Of a stretch of 64,000 nt of DNA, positions 50,483 through 61,600 are shown piece after piece. The stretch is from Thelonectria olida (taxonomy: Eukaryota > Ascomycota > Sordariomycetes > Hypocreales > Nectriaceae): positions 930,001-994,000 of the forward strand of contig JAGPYM010000006.1 in NCBI GenBank assembly GCA_020736575.1, in the 5' to 3' direction. Each line of letters starts with the position of its first letter. The first letter of the stretch is position 1. The notes beneath the pieces were generated by a model that saw only the letters and a list, made by a program, of their open reading frames with translations, ran no database searches and had not been told where the DNA came from. Made by a program: the position numbers and the translations under genes.

Positions 50483-51330
50483 ATGACTGCCGACAACCAA
50501 ACATCTCAGCCCGCCGCTCAGAACGGACTCGCCACCAATGGCTCTTCCGCCAACGGCCACGCTCGCACCAAGATTTGCGTCTACTGCGGTGCCAGCGCCG
50601 GTGCCAGTCCTGCTCACATTGAAGCCGCCCGCGAGCTCGGCAGGGTTATGGCTGCCAACAATATCGATCTAGGTGAGTCACATCGGCCAATGCCGCCTGA
50701 AGCCGGCCCCCGGGCCCCAGCAGCGGAGCCCGCCGAAAGACATATCCATTGTTTATCTAAAGTGCAAGACTGACGCAACGTGTAATAGTATATGGAGGCG
50801 GGACTGTCGGCCTCATGGGTGAAGTCGCAAAGACGATTGTTGCAATCAACGGCCCCAAGTCTGTACATGGAATCATCCCCGAGGCCCTGGTCAAGTACGA
50901 ACGCGACGGGACGTACCAGACTGTGAACAGCAATAACCAAGTCGTTCCTGACCGAGAAGTGTACGGTGTGACAACCGTTGTGGAGGATATGCACACCCGC
51001 AAAAAGCTCATGGCGGAGGAAGTCTTCAGTGGCGGCCCAGGAAGCGGTTTCATTGGCTTGAGCGGTGGCTTTGGGACTGTGGAAGAGATCTTCGAGACCA
51101 CCACCTGGAATCAGCTTGGAATCCACAGCCAGGGCATCGTGCTCCTCAACATCGAAGGCTACTGGGATGGTATTATCCAGTGGATGGACCGGGCAGCCGA
51201 GGAGGGCTTTGTCAAGCCCGCCAACAAGGACATTCTCGTCACCTCTAACACGCCTGAGGGCGCCATTAAGGCTCTTCGCGAATACAAGGTGTCGGACTCA
51301 ATCTACCAGTTGCAGTGGGGAAAGCAGTAA
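50483..51330 (+). CDS. LOG-family (cytokinin-activating type) nucleoside 5'-monophosphate phosphoribohydrolase
   Basis: Exons 50483-50672 and 50789-51330 give 243 residues. After a 25-residue polar start, the Rossmann-like LOG fold begins with KICVYCGASAGASPAH and continues YGGGTVGLMGEVA (joined by splicing), HGIIPEAL, DMHTRKKLM, then GLSGGFGTVEEIFE. The last is the PGGxGTxxE signature with Pro replaced by Ser. The Arg and Glu of the active site (R in HTRKKLM; E in TVEE) are kept. Family reaction: releases the free base from an N6-modified AMP (cytokinin) or from AMP. Fungal members may act on cytokinins, but that is not shown here. Convergent with PRE5. Confidence 0.92.
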
Positions 51331-51644
51331 TCGTATTGTTGAATGCGTCCAGTTTCTCCTGCTTGGTTTGTTTGAATAGAGATGACAGGCATCATGGTCT
51401 GCTCGGCGTTGGGTGTCATTGCATGGCGTTGGCTCTCCAATCAAAGAAGCACTGGTATAGTTAGACGGTATAATTATCACGAGCATAAGCATAGACGAAT
51501 GATGACCAGAAGATGTTGCCTCAAATTGATCGACGTAAGACCCGTGACTGCTGCTTTTACAGCTTGTAATTATACATGATCTAGTTAACTAGCCACAGGC
51601 TTTCCCTGACGCCCGCGGTTTATTCATCCGCCGATTTAAACGAT
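51331..51644. other. convergent 3' region
   Basis: 314 bp between the 3' ends of the LOG gene and PRE5; nothing distinctive. Confidence 0.6.
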
Positions 51645-52552
51645 CTAACTGTCAACATCCATGCCCTCACCCTCGCCCTCTTCGGCACCACCTTGGCTTT
51701 CGGCCACGCTCTCCAGCCACTCCTGGACTTCGTAGCCGTCATAAAGCTTGAAGGGCTCGATGCCCTTTCCTTCGGGCTTGATGCCCACCACGCCGACGGA
51801 GGTGTTCTCCACCGTCAGCTCCTTGTCTTGCACCAAACTCTCCTTCAAGGCCTTGAGGCCGTGCTGGATAAGTTCCTCTCTCGAGCAATCGGCGAAGGAG
51901 TCAATGTTACGTTCCAGATACGTTCGGGCCATTTGGCTTCGCGCGCCAATGGCAAAGGCGAGCATCTCCTCCGTCATGCCTGAGGGCTGGAACTCGAATA
52001 GGTGGGGGCCGCGCTCGTCGACGCCGGCGACGAGGAGGCCGACACCGTATGGGCGCTTACCGTACGACTGGGTGTTGATCTGGGCCTTCTCGCCGATCAT
52101 ATCGACGAGGGATCGGAGAGGGATGGGACGGCCGTATGTGAGTCGGTGGCCGAGGCACTGCTGCTTCATGAAGTTGGAGAGGACGCGGGCGTCCGAAGTG
52201 AGGCCGGCGATGGCGATGCCAGCGTGCTCATCGATGGAAAACAGCTTCTTCTGGTAGGATGAGAGCTCTTCTGCGTTGCGCTGCGAGTTATACAGGGTTA
52301 GAGATGCGTTCGGCGGTAACTTGACGGCTGGGTGAGGGAGAGTAGCGTACCTTGATTGCGCACAGGACGGCATGGGTCTTGCTGGCAATACCGACGACGA
52401 CAGAACCCTGCTTCACAGCCTCTGCCGCATACTCGATCTGAAATATTCTGCCCTGGGGCGAGCTGTGCTAATGTTAGCGAAGGTGCAGGCCTAAGCAAGC
52501 GTTTGGCGACGCACAAGGTAACGGAATCGTTGTCGTAATTGTTTCTGAACAT
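51645..52552 (-). CDS. PRE5: 20S proteasome subunit alpha 6
   Basis: Exons 52552-52515, 52462-52351 and 52280-51645 give 261 residues. The N-terminus, [32 protein letters not shown], is the alpha-subunit signature and is only recovered by joining the first two exons. AELSSYQKKLFSIDEHAGIAIAGLTSDARVL and SYGKRPYGVGLLVAG follow, and an acidic Glu/Gly tail closes the protein. No catalytic Thr is expected in alpha subunits. Role: outer-ring gate and scaffold of the 20S proteasome. It is divergent from SER1 across 1.1 kb. Confidence 0.96.
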
Positions 52553-53664
52553 GGTGGAAGAATAGCTGCTCTAGCAGCGTCGCGATGGATCGAGTCGGGT
52601 AGCGAGGTGGGATTCCAAGCGTAATTCGGGGACGGAGGCTGAGGCTCGGGTTTGGTGATGGCTGAGGTTGGTGTTTGGGGAGTTGAGGCGGACAAGGCCA
52701 AGCAACGTCAAGGTCAAGGTCCACGCAGTCGCCAGGCAGCTCAGAGCTTCGTCGCCTCACTGTGCTGTGGTGGGGGCTGTGGCTGAGATGGTTTATTTGT
52801 GGCGTGCAACAGCAACGAATTGAGAGCCTCAGCTCGCTTCACCGCCTTCCTCATTCGTGAGCAATCATGGTGCAGTTGATATCTCAGCGTCAGCAAACCC
52901 CGAATTGTGGCGTTCAATTGCCAGTCCTAAATCCATGACTGTCAAAATCTACGGATTGAAGCTGACGGTCAACGGAAGGAAACATTGCCAAAAAGAAGCG
53001 ATTTTCGCTCATCCATGAACGATGTCCAGGTATTTCCAACTACGTGCCCCGCAATCCAGTGGACGGAAAGGACCCTCTTCAAGTGAACAAGCTGCACCTC
53101 ACTTACAAACATATGCACATGTCTTGGGCCCGAATAAAACCCTTGTCAAGAACGCACAGGCGTTCAAGAGAAACGGTCGATTTGTAGGCCGTATTTGGAT
53201 ACTCCGTACCTGAGGACTTCGGAACCTCACCATTATGATGATGTTGCTGCACCATCTCCGAGGCCGGCACTCATCCCGCGTTTCCCAAATGCAGCCGGTG
53301 CGGAGGCGTCATGTAGAGTTTTTCACTGGCGAATGAAAAGTGCCGTGGGCTGCAGCCATCTCAGTGCTCCCGCGTTTCCTCTTTCCTCCCAAGTTCTTTC
53401 CCAGTAATTGGACGCAATTCATTTGGTCATCAATTGGCTTTTGTTGCGCATTTTGCTCATCTTGCAGCAACCCGGAATCTCCTCACTCATCGAAAGCCCA
53501 GTAAATTCCATTGCGGTCTTTTCCTACTGCATGACTCATTGAGACTGGAGACTTTACACAAAACAAAGTCCATCCTCCCAACTTACCTATTTCAAGCTTT
53601 CAACTGGAACAATTTGCCCAACGAATCACTCATAACCTCATCACGCCCACCCAACGTTTTCATC
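52553..53664. promoter_or_regulatory. divergent intergenic region, PRE5 / SER1
   Basis: 1.1 kb between divergent ATGs; expected to hold both promoters. The SER1 frame is open upstream to about 53434 but has no ATG before 53665. No separate gene seen. Confidence 0.45.
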
Positions 53665-55099
53665 ATGCCTGCCAGAGAAGAAACCTTTTACTATGGCGCC
53701 GGCCCTGCTTTGTTGCCCAGCGATGTCCTTGAGACGGCTGCAAAGGCTCTTATTAACTACCAAAACACCGGCTTGGGCATTGCTGAGCACTCCCACCGTT
53801 CAGAGTTGGCCAGCAACATTCTCAACGAGGCCAAGGCGGACCTGAAGAACTACTTGGACATCCCTGACGACTACGATGTTCTCTTCATGCAAGGTGGTGG
53901 TACTGGTGAATTTTGTAAAGTTTCTGATGCTAAAATAGGAGGAGTGAGATGCTGATTGTCTCTAGCGGCCTCCTTGTACAACCTTGTAGGTGTTTGGGTT
54001 ACAAGAAAGAAGGCTCAAATTGCTGCTCAGCTCAGCAAGCCCGAGGATGACGCTGCTGTCATCGAGGGCCTCAAGAATGCCATCGAGACGGAGCTCAAGG
54101 TCGACTATCTCATCACTGGTAGCTGGTCTAAGAAGGCCCATGAGGAGGCTACTCGACTACTTGGACCCGAGCATGTGAATGTGGTTGCTGATGGCCGCAA
54201 GATCAACGACGGCAAGTTTGGCAAGATCCCTGAGGAGAGTACTTGGAACCTATCCAAAGCGGCCGCCATGGTATACTATTGTGATAACGAGACCGTCGAT
54301 GGTAAGTATTACATCCCCAAAATAACAAATATCCTCACTCCTAACCTCACTCAGGCGTCGAGTTCCCAAGTTTCCCCAAGGCCCTTGCCCCAGGCCCCGA
54401 TGGCGAGGGCCCCATTGTCGTTGCTGACATGTCTTCCAACATTCTCTCACGAAGGATCCCCGTGAAGAACTTCTCCGTCATCTTTTTCGGGGCTCAGAAG
54501 AACCTTGGTACGCCCGGTATCACTGGTGTCATTATCAAGAAGAGCCTTCTCTCTCCAGCAACTCCTCAACCCGACGCTGGTCTTCTTCGAAAAGTTGGCC
54601 TCCCCATTCCTCCCATTATCCTCCAGTATGACGCTATCGCCAAGAACAACTCGCTTTACAACACCCTGAGCATCTTTGAGTAAGTTGTTCACTGTTATTA
54701 GTTTCAATGTCCACACTGACAACAGCTAGTGTCTTCATTGCTGGTCAGGTTCTAAAGAAGCTCCTGGCCACCTACCCTGATAAGGTCGATGGCCAAGAGA
54801 AGGTGGCCAACAAGAAGGCGCAGGAAATCTACGCTGCTTTGGACAAGTACCCCGACGCCTACCGTGTCGTTCCCGATAAGTCTGTCCGATCAAGGATGAA
54901 CATCTGCTTTCGCATCACCAAGGGTGGTGACCTTGATGCCGCTGAGAAGTCGTGGCTGAAGGAGGCTGGCACGGTTAACCTAATCGGCCTCAAGGGGCAC
55001 CGTTCCGTGGGGGGCATTAGAATCTCTAACTACAACTCTATCACGGAGGAGGCTGCGCAGAAGATTGCTCAGCACATTCACTCGTTTGGTTCCTCTTAA
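53665..55099 (+). CDS. SER1: phosphoserine aminotransferase
   Basis: Exons 53665-53914, 53966-54301, 54355-54679 and 54730-55099 give 426 residues. Class-V signatures are seen: FYYGAGPALLPSDVL, EHSHRSELASNI, LFMQGGGTGEFSA (joined by splicing), ADMSSNILSR, and VIFFGAQKNLGTPG with the PLP lysine (K in AQKN). The C-terminus has SRMNICFRI and GLKGHRSVGGIRISNYN, as expected. Role: 3-phosphohydroxypyruvate plus glutamate to 3-phosphoserine in serine synthesis, cytosolic. The last intron has two AGs four bases apart; only the second (TAG at 54727-54729) keeps the frame. Confidence 0.96.
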
Positions 55100-55632
55100 G
55101 GGGGAAGAAGAGTGAAGCGCATCTACGTCGAAGCTTGCGAAGGATTGTTTAGAGGATGGAAGGAAAACAGTAACCTTACGTTAATTCAACATTACAGGAT
55201 ATATCGCGAGAATAAGGAAAACCCTAAATGATGAGATGAAGAATGATACTAGTATGCAATTGACTTGTTCGCTCCATGTAGCATTTGAGTGACAGGAAGT
55301 AAGGTGCCTATCCCAGGGAATTATCGCGAAGAAAGTTGCCCGAGGTTGGGTGTGGGCGGGGCTTCCTCAAAATTGAGCTGACGGAGCTTACAGGGCATTC
55401 TGCGCTAATCAGATCCATTACCCCGCTGCCATGTACCCCACGCTTTGGGTCCAGAGCCTCAAGTGGCCCCTATCGCCGCTGAAGCTTAGGCCATGGAGGA
55501 TTTTTGAATTCGTCCAGTCCCAGTTGAGTTTTCCTTAGCCTTCGTCGACAATCCACCCATCATGTCAATAACTCACGCGTTCCTTTATCATTAATCTTCA
55601 TCTATGATCTTTCAGAGCCGACTTATTGTCCA
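55100..55632. other. intergenic
   Basis: About 530 bp between SER1 and MSS1 (both +). No gene seen. Confidence 0.6.
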
Positions 55633-57567
55633 ATGCTTACGAGCGGTCTGAGGCAGAGGAGACTTGCCTGCCTGGGCCGTCTGTCGCGACCTGCGATCCC
55701 CACTCGAAGTTTGAGCTATGCTCTGACCTCTGGTTCGTCATCGCCTCGGAAGCAAAGACTCAGCCCAAAGATCGACACCAAGGTGGTCGTCCCAAGGCCA
55801 TTTTCGCACCAAATAGAGTCTGTGGATAGCTTGCACGTCAAATCTTCATTCCCAGCCATTGGAGACACCATATATGCTCTATCGACGGCCCAAGGTCGGG
55901 CTGGTATTGCGGTTATTCGTATTTCAGGCCCTGCAAGTTTAGATGTAGGTAGGATCTTCGCTTTGCCGTTGAGATATAGCAGGCTAATTATATAAATAAA
56001 GGTTTATAACGCGTTGTGCCCCAACAAGGCATTGCCCAAGCCAAGGTATGCACATGTAAGATCTTTGTATGACGCCCGATCGCCAAAAGAGGAGCCAATC
56101 GTCTTAGACTCAGAAGCTCTTGTACTCTATTTTCCAGGCCCAAAGACGGTAACGGGAGAGGATGTTTTGGAATTACACGTTCATGGCGGCCCTGCCACCG
56201 TTAAAGCGGTTCTCTCAGCCATCCCCAAGTGTCGTGTCGAGGAGCGAATACGCTATGCCGAGCCTGGGGAGTTTACCAAGCGAGCATTCTTCAACAACAG
56301 ACTCGATCTCGCCCAGATCGAGTCACTAAGCGACACCCTTGCCGCCGAGACGGAGCAGCAGCGTCGCGCGGCTGTCCGCGGCAACTCTGGCGCTCTCGGG
56401 CGTGCATATGAAGACTGGAGGCAGCAGCTGTTGCTAGCCCGCGGAGAGATCGAGGCCTTGATCGACTTCTCAGAGGACCAGCACTTTGATGAGTCCGAAT
56501 CGGATCTGTTGAGCAACGTCAGGGCCCAGGTGTCCAGGATGCTGCACAGCATCGAGCTGCATGAACAAGGGAGCCAGCGCAACGAGCTGCTCAGGAACGG
56601 AATCCGAATCGCGCTCTTAGGGCCCCCAAATGTTGGGAAGAGCTCCTTGATGAACCTGATTGTCGGGCGTGAGGCTTCCATCGTGTCCGGAGAGGCTGGC
56701 ACCACGAGGGACATCGTGGAGGCCAGCCTCGACATTCGAGGCTATCTCTGTTCGTTTGCGGACACGGCCGGGTTCCGGTCCAGATCATCCGGGGCCTTCG
56801 ATGACGCGGGGAGAGGCGCAATCGGTGCCGTCGAGGAAGAAGGCATCAGGAGGGCGAAGCAAAAGGCCCTGGATTCAGATGTCGTCGTGGTGCTTGCGTC
56901 GGTGGAACATGGCGTCGACGGCCCTTTGATCCAATACGACGACGAGACGCTGGATTTGGCTGCACAGGCTGAATCCTGCCTTATTTTGGTCAACAAGAGG
57001 GAATCGATCGACGCTGCGGAATTCGAGAGGCTCGTCCGGGACTTTGAAGAGGTCGTTCGGACGAGGGATCCCAAACTAGCGGCGGCTGAGCTCGTGTCAA
57101 TCTCGTGTAAGCAGGCCCAGACGGCTGGTCTGCACACGAAAGATCCCGGCGGTATCCAGGACGTCATTGATCGGCTGGTCGGTTCCTTCACCAAGATGAC
57201 ATCGATGCCCGCAGACCTCCAGGACCTCCTCGGCGTGACGGAGCGGCAGCGGCAGCTCCTGGTCAAGTGTCGACACCACCTGGAAGACTTCATGTCCGAG
57301 GCGCAGGCGGAAGAAGCAGACGCGGTTCTGGCGGCTGAGTACTTGCGTTACGCGGCTGGCAGTCTCGCGCGCATCACGGGGCGCGGCGAGTTTGGCGACG
57401 TCGAGGACGTGCTGGGCGTCATCTTCGAGAAGTAAGTTCTGACAGACCCAAGATACCAGGCAGGCGGGCGCCCTCTGCGCCTCGATATCTGCCCACTTTT
57501 TCTTCTCGGAGGAATCTTTGCTGACTGTTCTGTGTCTATCTATTCTAGGTTTTGCGTGGGTAAATGA
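55633..57567 (+). CDS. MSS1: mitochondrial tRNA-modification GTPase Mss1 (MnmE/TrmE)
   Basis: Exons 55633-55944, 56002-57431 and a 19-nt exon 57549-57567 give 586 residues. An Arg/Ser-rich mitochondrial presequence is followed by the folate-binding domain (DTIYALSTAQGRAGIAVIRISGP, TGEDVLELHVHGGPA, EPGEFTKRAFFNNRLDL). The GTPase inserted in the helical domain has GPPNVGKSS (P-loop, about 311-319), TTRD, DTAGF and NKRE. The C-terminus is FGDVEDVLGVIFEKFCVGK: the last five residues, containing the catalytic C-x-GK, come only from the tiny third exon. Role: with Mto1, forms cmnm5/taum5-type groups on U34 of mitochondrial tRNAs. Confidence 0.95.
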
Positions 57568-58190
57568 ATAGCCCGGGTATGTATGAAACGTTTCACAAGA
57601 TGAGGCAACGGGAATGTAGGACTAAAAGAGACCAAAGTGCTGCATTAATAGAGAAAGTTGCTGAAACCGCTCTAGCAAATCTAAAACTAGAAGAAAATCT
57701 AATACCCCGAAAACTGCTATCTAAGTGCGGCCTGAAAGCGCCCGCCAGTGTAGAGAAGTGAAGAAAAAGGACAAGAAATGCTGTTGCTTGAGAAAGGCGA
57801 GCTGGTTACCGCCAGGGTTGCGAGTCGCTGGTTTGAGAAGCGAAGGGGAGAGATAAATAAGGAAAGAAAAGGCAGAGGAAATCTAGAACAAGATGCTTTT
57901 TGTTGCCCGATGTAATGCCATTCCATGCCACGTGTCTGTGACAAAGAAGCAAAATGACTGGCTCCCTTTTCAACTCCTTGCAATGCGGTTCTAATGGTGA
58001 TGTCGATGATGCAGAAGAAACAGGTGTAAGTTGTGAAGTGCAGAAACGAGAAGAAACCCCAAATGTAGTAATTCTCAAAAAATAGAGATGTCGCTCTCCG
58101 AAACGCCGCCCAATGCATGTTGTGTATTTTTCGCTTCCCGAAAATGCAACCTCTAGTGTTTTGTTGTGCTAGGAAAGGAAGACAGACGAG
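57568..58190. other. convergent 3' region
   Basis: About 620 bp between the 3' ends of MSS1 and the repeat-protein gene. An A/G-rich stretch covers 57640-57890. No gene is supported. Confidence 0.55.
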
Positions 58191-58445
58191 TTACTCGTCG
58201 TCGTCGCTGGGACCGTTGTAGCCAGAGCGGCCCTTGTTGCCCTTCTCCTCGTCGCCGTCCTTGTTGTAGCCGGAGCGGCCGTAGTTGGCCTCGGGGCCGT
58301 TGTAGCCAGAGCGGCCAAAGTTGGACTCGGGGCCGTTGTAGCCGGAGCGGCCCTTGTTGGACTCGTCGTCGTCGCCGTCCTTGTTGTAGCCAGAGCGGCC
58401 GAAGTTGTTGGAGACGGGAGCAAAGGTGAGGGTGAAGCCGGCCAT
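58191..58445 (-). CDS. small hydrophilic GRSGYN-repeat protein
   Basis: A single exon of 84 residues, starting MAGFTLTFAPVSNNFGRSGY. The hexamer GRSGYN occurs five times, followed alternately by acidic-basic spacers (KDGDDDESNK, KDGDEEKGNK) and short ones (GPESNF, GPEANY), and the protein ends GPSDDDE. At DNA level a 17-bp unit recurs with spacings 48, 36, 36 and 48 bp. There is no signal peptide, membrane segment or cysteine. The ATG sits in ACACAATGGCC, with a long CA/CT-rich leader and a TATA box about 205 bp upstream, as in strongly expressed fungal genes. I do not recognise the family; a stress- or spore-related disordered protein is only a guess. Confidence 0.72.
   Translation of the reverse strand: MAGFTLTFAPVSNNFGRSGYNKDGDDDESNKGRSGYNGPESNFGRSGYNGPEANYGRSGYNKDGDEEKGNKGRSGYNGPSDDDE
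58216..58400. repeat. five 17-bp in-frame repeats encoding GRSGYN
   Basis: TTGTAGCC(A/G)GAGCGGCC occurs at 58216, 58264, 58300, 58336 and 58384 (each 17 bp on the + strand). Copies differ only at one position, alternating A and G. The start-to-start spacing is symmetric: 48-36-36-48 bp. Confidence 0.95.
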
Positions 58446-58649
58446 TGTGTATGAGTTGGGTTGAGTGTGTTGTTCTAGAGAAGATGGAAAGTTGCGAGGA
58501 GTGAAGAGTGAAGATGAAGTTCTTGGTAGTGTTTGGAGTTGGTTGTGAGGAGTGAGGAGTGAAGAAGATGATGTAGTTGTTATTGTGTGTGTTGAAGTGA
58601 TGACTGATGGTGATGATGTTCCTATTCCAAACGTGGGAGCAGGTTGAAG

Positions 58650-58657
58650 TTATATAC
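58650..58657 (-). promoter_or_regulatory. TATA box upstream of GRSGYN-repeat gene
   Basis: GTATATAA on the - strand, about 205 bp before the ATG at 58445. The sequence between is free of G-rich blocks and rich in CA/CT, as expected for a transcribed leader. Confidence 0.45.
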
Positions 58658-61600
58658 AAAGATTGGCAACATGTCAACTTGGACGTTTAGATGTGAGCAT
58701 GACGATTGTGCATAGCTCAGACAGTTGACTTACACACCCAGGCACACACGCCCCCCTTTTGCACACACATGGGCCATTCCCATTGCCAGGAGCACGATCC
58801 GGCTCCGATACGCAGTTTCCAAACAAAGAAACGACACCAAAGAGAAACAACCACCAAGAAAACCCCGAAAAGGGCGGGTGGACTAGGGCCAAACTGCGCC
58901 ATGTCGGCGAACAGACAGGGGGGGTCCCAAGCCGGTGTCATGGTGTGCCCCCTGCCTGGTGAGGAGGAGTCATGACAAGGCCGGGCGGACCACTGCGGCG
59001 GTAATGGGATAGGTACAAGGGAATTTAGGGCTGATGAGTTCGATGGACAACCAGATACCAATGCAGTATTTCGGAGACAATGGAAATAAGTGGCAGGGAT
59101 GATGGCAGCAGCCAACAGAAGGGCGGAAGTGAGAGGAACAGGGGAGAGTCAGCCCCTTCTCAGCCCAGTGGAAACGCCACGAATGCCTTTTTGGTGGGCG
59201 AGTGTCTTATTCTGGGTGTATTTGCTTACGCCACAGCCCCCAAGCCGCACTTGACATTACGGGACGGGTAGTTACGAGAGTGCGTGCGCAATTAGCTAGA
59301 GAATTACCGCCAACTACCTGCGTATCTTGATGGAGCGCATGCGAGGATCACGGCATGGAATGTAGTATCGCGGGAGGATTTGCACGTTGCTAGTAGATGC
59401 CTACCTGCATCATCAAGGCATCTGTCTCTGTGTATAGTCACACACGGCCTCGCTCACACACACAAGATGCAAGGCACAATACACACCAATTTCCCCTTCC
59501 AGACGCTCAATCGACGTCATTGGATGACTCGTCCTGCACCATGTGATGGTTGTATTAGCGATGTCTTCCGGTTGAGAACATTGTCCACGGCTTCCGATTG
59601 CACATGCCGCAGACAATGCCTCGTCCCATCTGCTGCCTCGTTTCTCGTATTGACTCTTATTCTGAGTCGCAATGAACAATCGTATCTTTGGTTCCATCTA
59701 ACTGACCCTTCGTTACCACTCTGCCTTGTTAGTCAGAAATGCCATCCGTCCCCGTCGAGGTGCGTCGGTCACCCCCGGGAATCCCGCGATCCCCACCCCG
59801 TCACCACCTCTACCACCTCTACCGTCGCGCCGCTAAACTGATTCTCAACATGGCTCACAATGACTGAAACCGTTCTTTGATAACACAGTGTCTCACTACT
59901 ATCCGAGGAACCTTTTGCTACTGGTCCCCGCCCGGACTTGGCCATTCGCCGACCGGCCAGGTTCTGCTCTGACGATAGCCGATCACTACGGCCCTCGCCG
60001 TTTCTCCAACTACGGTTGTACGAACAGTAAGCGGCCCATCTACATCAGTGAAATATGACTTATACACTATATTCGCGAACAAGTCCCTTGCGTCTATCTC
60101 ATCATCGAGACTGAGATACGACACGATACGCAAGCGTCCCCAATTAATTACCTGCACGAGCAATGAAACGTAGCAACAAACCAAAAACCCCCAAAACACG
60201 GCATCCCAAAAAAACCCTGTCCCTTGGAAATCCATCCCGTCCCAACTGGCATGTGCCTGTCACACTCTCTCAAGTGCCTGTCCTGTCAGCGCCAGCCCAG
60301 ATACTCCAGGCGGATGAGCCTATTGGGCCGGGGCATTTACATGCCGGCCTCCGGATTAGGAACCCCGATCACCCACGGACGGACCTCCCGCGTGGCCGGT
60401 CTTTTCTCTTTTCAATCTGAGGTGACCCTCACCGTTTCTGACACTGACCCCCATGCCATGTCCTGACCGAGATCGTTGGAACCCTCACCTATTGGTCCGC
60501 GGCAACATGGCTGGGCGGAAAGCCACATTGCATAGTTTGTTGCGGCTGTAAGTCGAGACCGACGTGATGTCTACTTTGATACCCGACCAGAATGTGATAC
60601 CTTCACGCAGCTCCGCAGCAGCATCAGGCAATTCGCATCTGCACATTATTTTGCATCTGCACCGAATGACTCTTTGGTGCTGCCACCTACTTTCTTTGCC
60701 TTCTTTCCGCATACTTCCTCCCTCTTTCGTATACGAGCAGCCTCGGGCGTCCTCTCGACAACGCCTTACATATGCATCTTCACTCGCAAAAAGTCCCCGT
60801 TCCACCAACCAACATGTCAAACCTGCTTGTCCTTTGTCACAGACAAGCCCTGTTCTTGGCCCGCCACAATTCAACTGCCCCGCCACATCTCCCTTCCTTC
60901 CCTTGCACTTTCGTCCATCCTCCCCACACCAGCCTCCGTCGCCACACACAGACCAGCCGCTAACTCTAAGCGCCGTAAAAATAGCACACTCGCTCGCCAT
61001 TGGCCCCTTAGCGCGCGTGTGTCGCTGACTGGCGTCTCGTAACACCACGTCCAATACCTGCCCTTTCTTCCCCTTGCAACGAATGCCAGCCGCCTCGTGC
61101 ACAGCCTTCTCGCCTCGTCCAACCACAGCGCACACATCTCACAGGCACCCCGAGAACGCCTCACGAACCACACGCGAGCCCGGCTCCAGTCAGCCTCGCC
61201 TGCGCGCCATACGTCCCCCAAGTGACCGTGACTCCGTCAGACTGGCTGCCTCTAGCCATGCTCTCCTGGTCCTAGTCTGTTCCGGCAATGAACCCACCCG
61301 ATCGGATTACGGACGCTTGGGCCCGTGAAGTCTGTGATGCTATCGGCCGGTACCCTTTTTCGCGTCGCCAGTTTATTGCACACCCACCACACCTCGGGAA
61401 CGAAGCGCGGCCCATCCATCCTATCCTTGTCTCACGGGAACGTTTCCTTCTCCTGGGCCTAGTGATCGACGAAGCACCTAGTCCCGCATGGACTAGGTCC
61501 TCGGCCGAGCAACTGCTTCTCGTCCAATAGCGTCTGCCACCGGGCCTCGACGTCGAGAATAGCAGCACGCCAAGTGCGGGCTGTAAGACTGGCTCACGAA

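Noticed and set aside
53434..53664. In-frame upstream extension of SER1
   Set aside because: No ATG in the extension, and the family N-terminus starts at 53665.
60485..61135. - strand frame of 216 codons with many Cys and Gly
   Set aside because: No signal peptide, no spaced Cys pattern of a known family, and open frames overlap it on the other strand. It looks like chance in GC-rich DNA.
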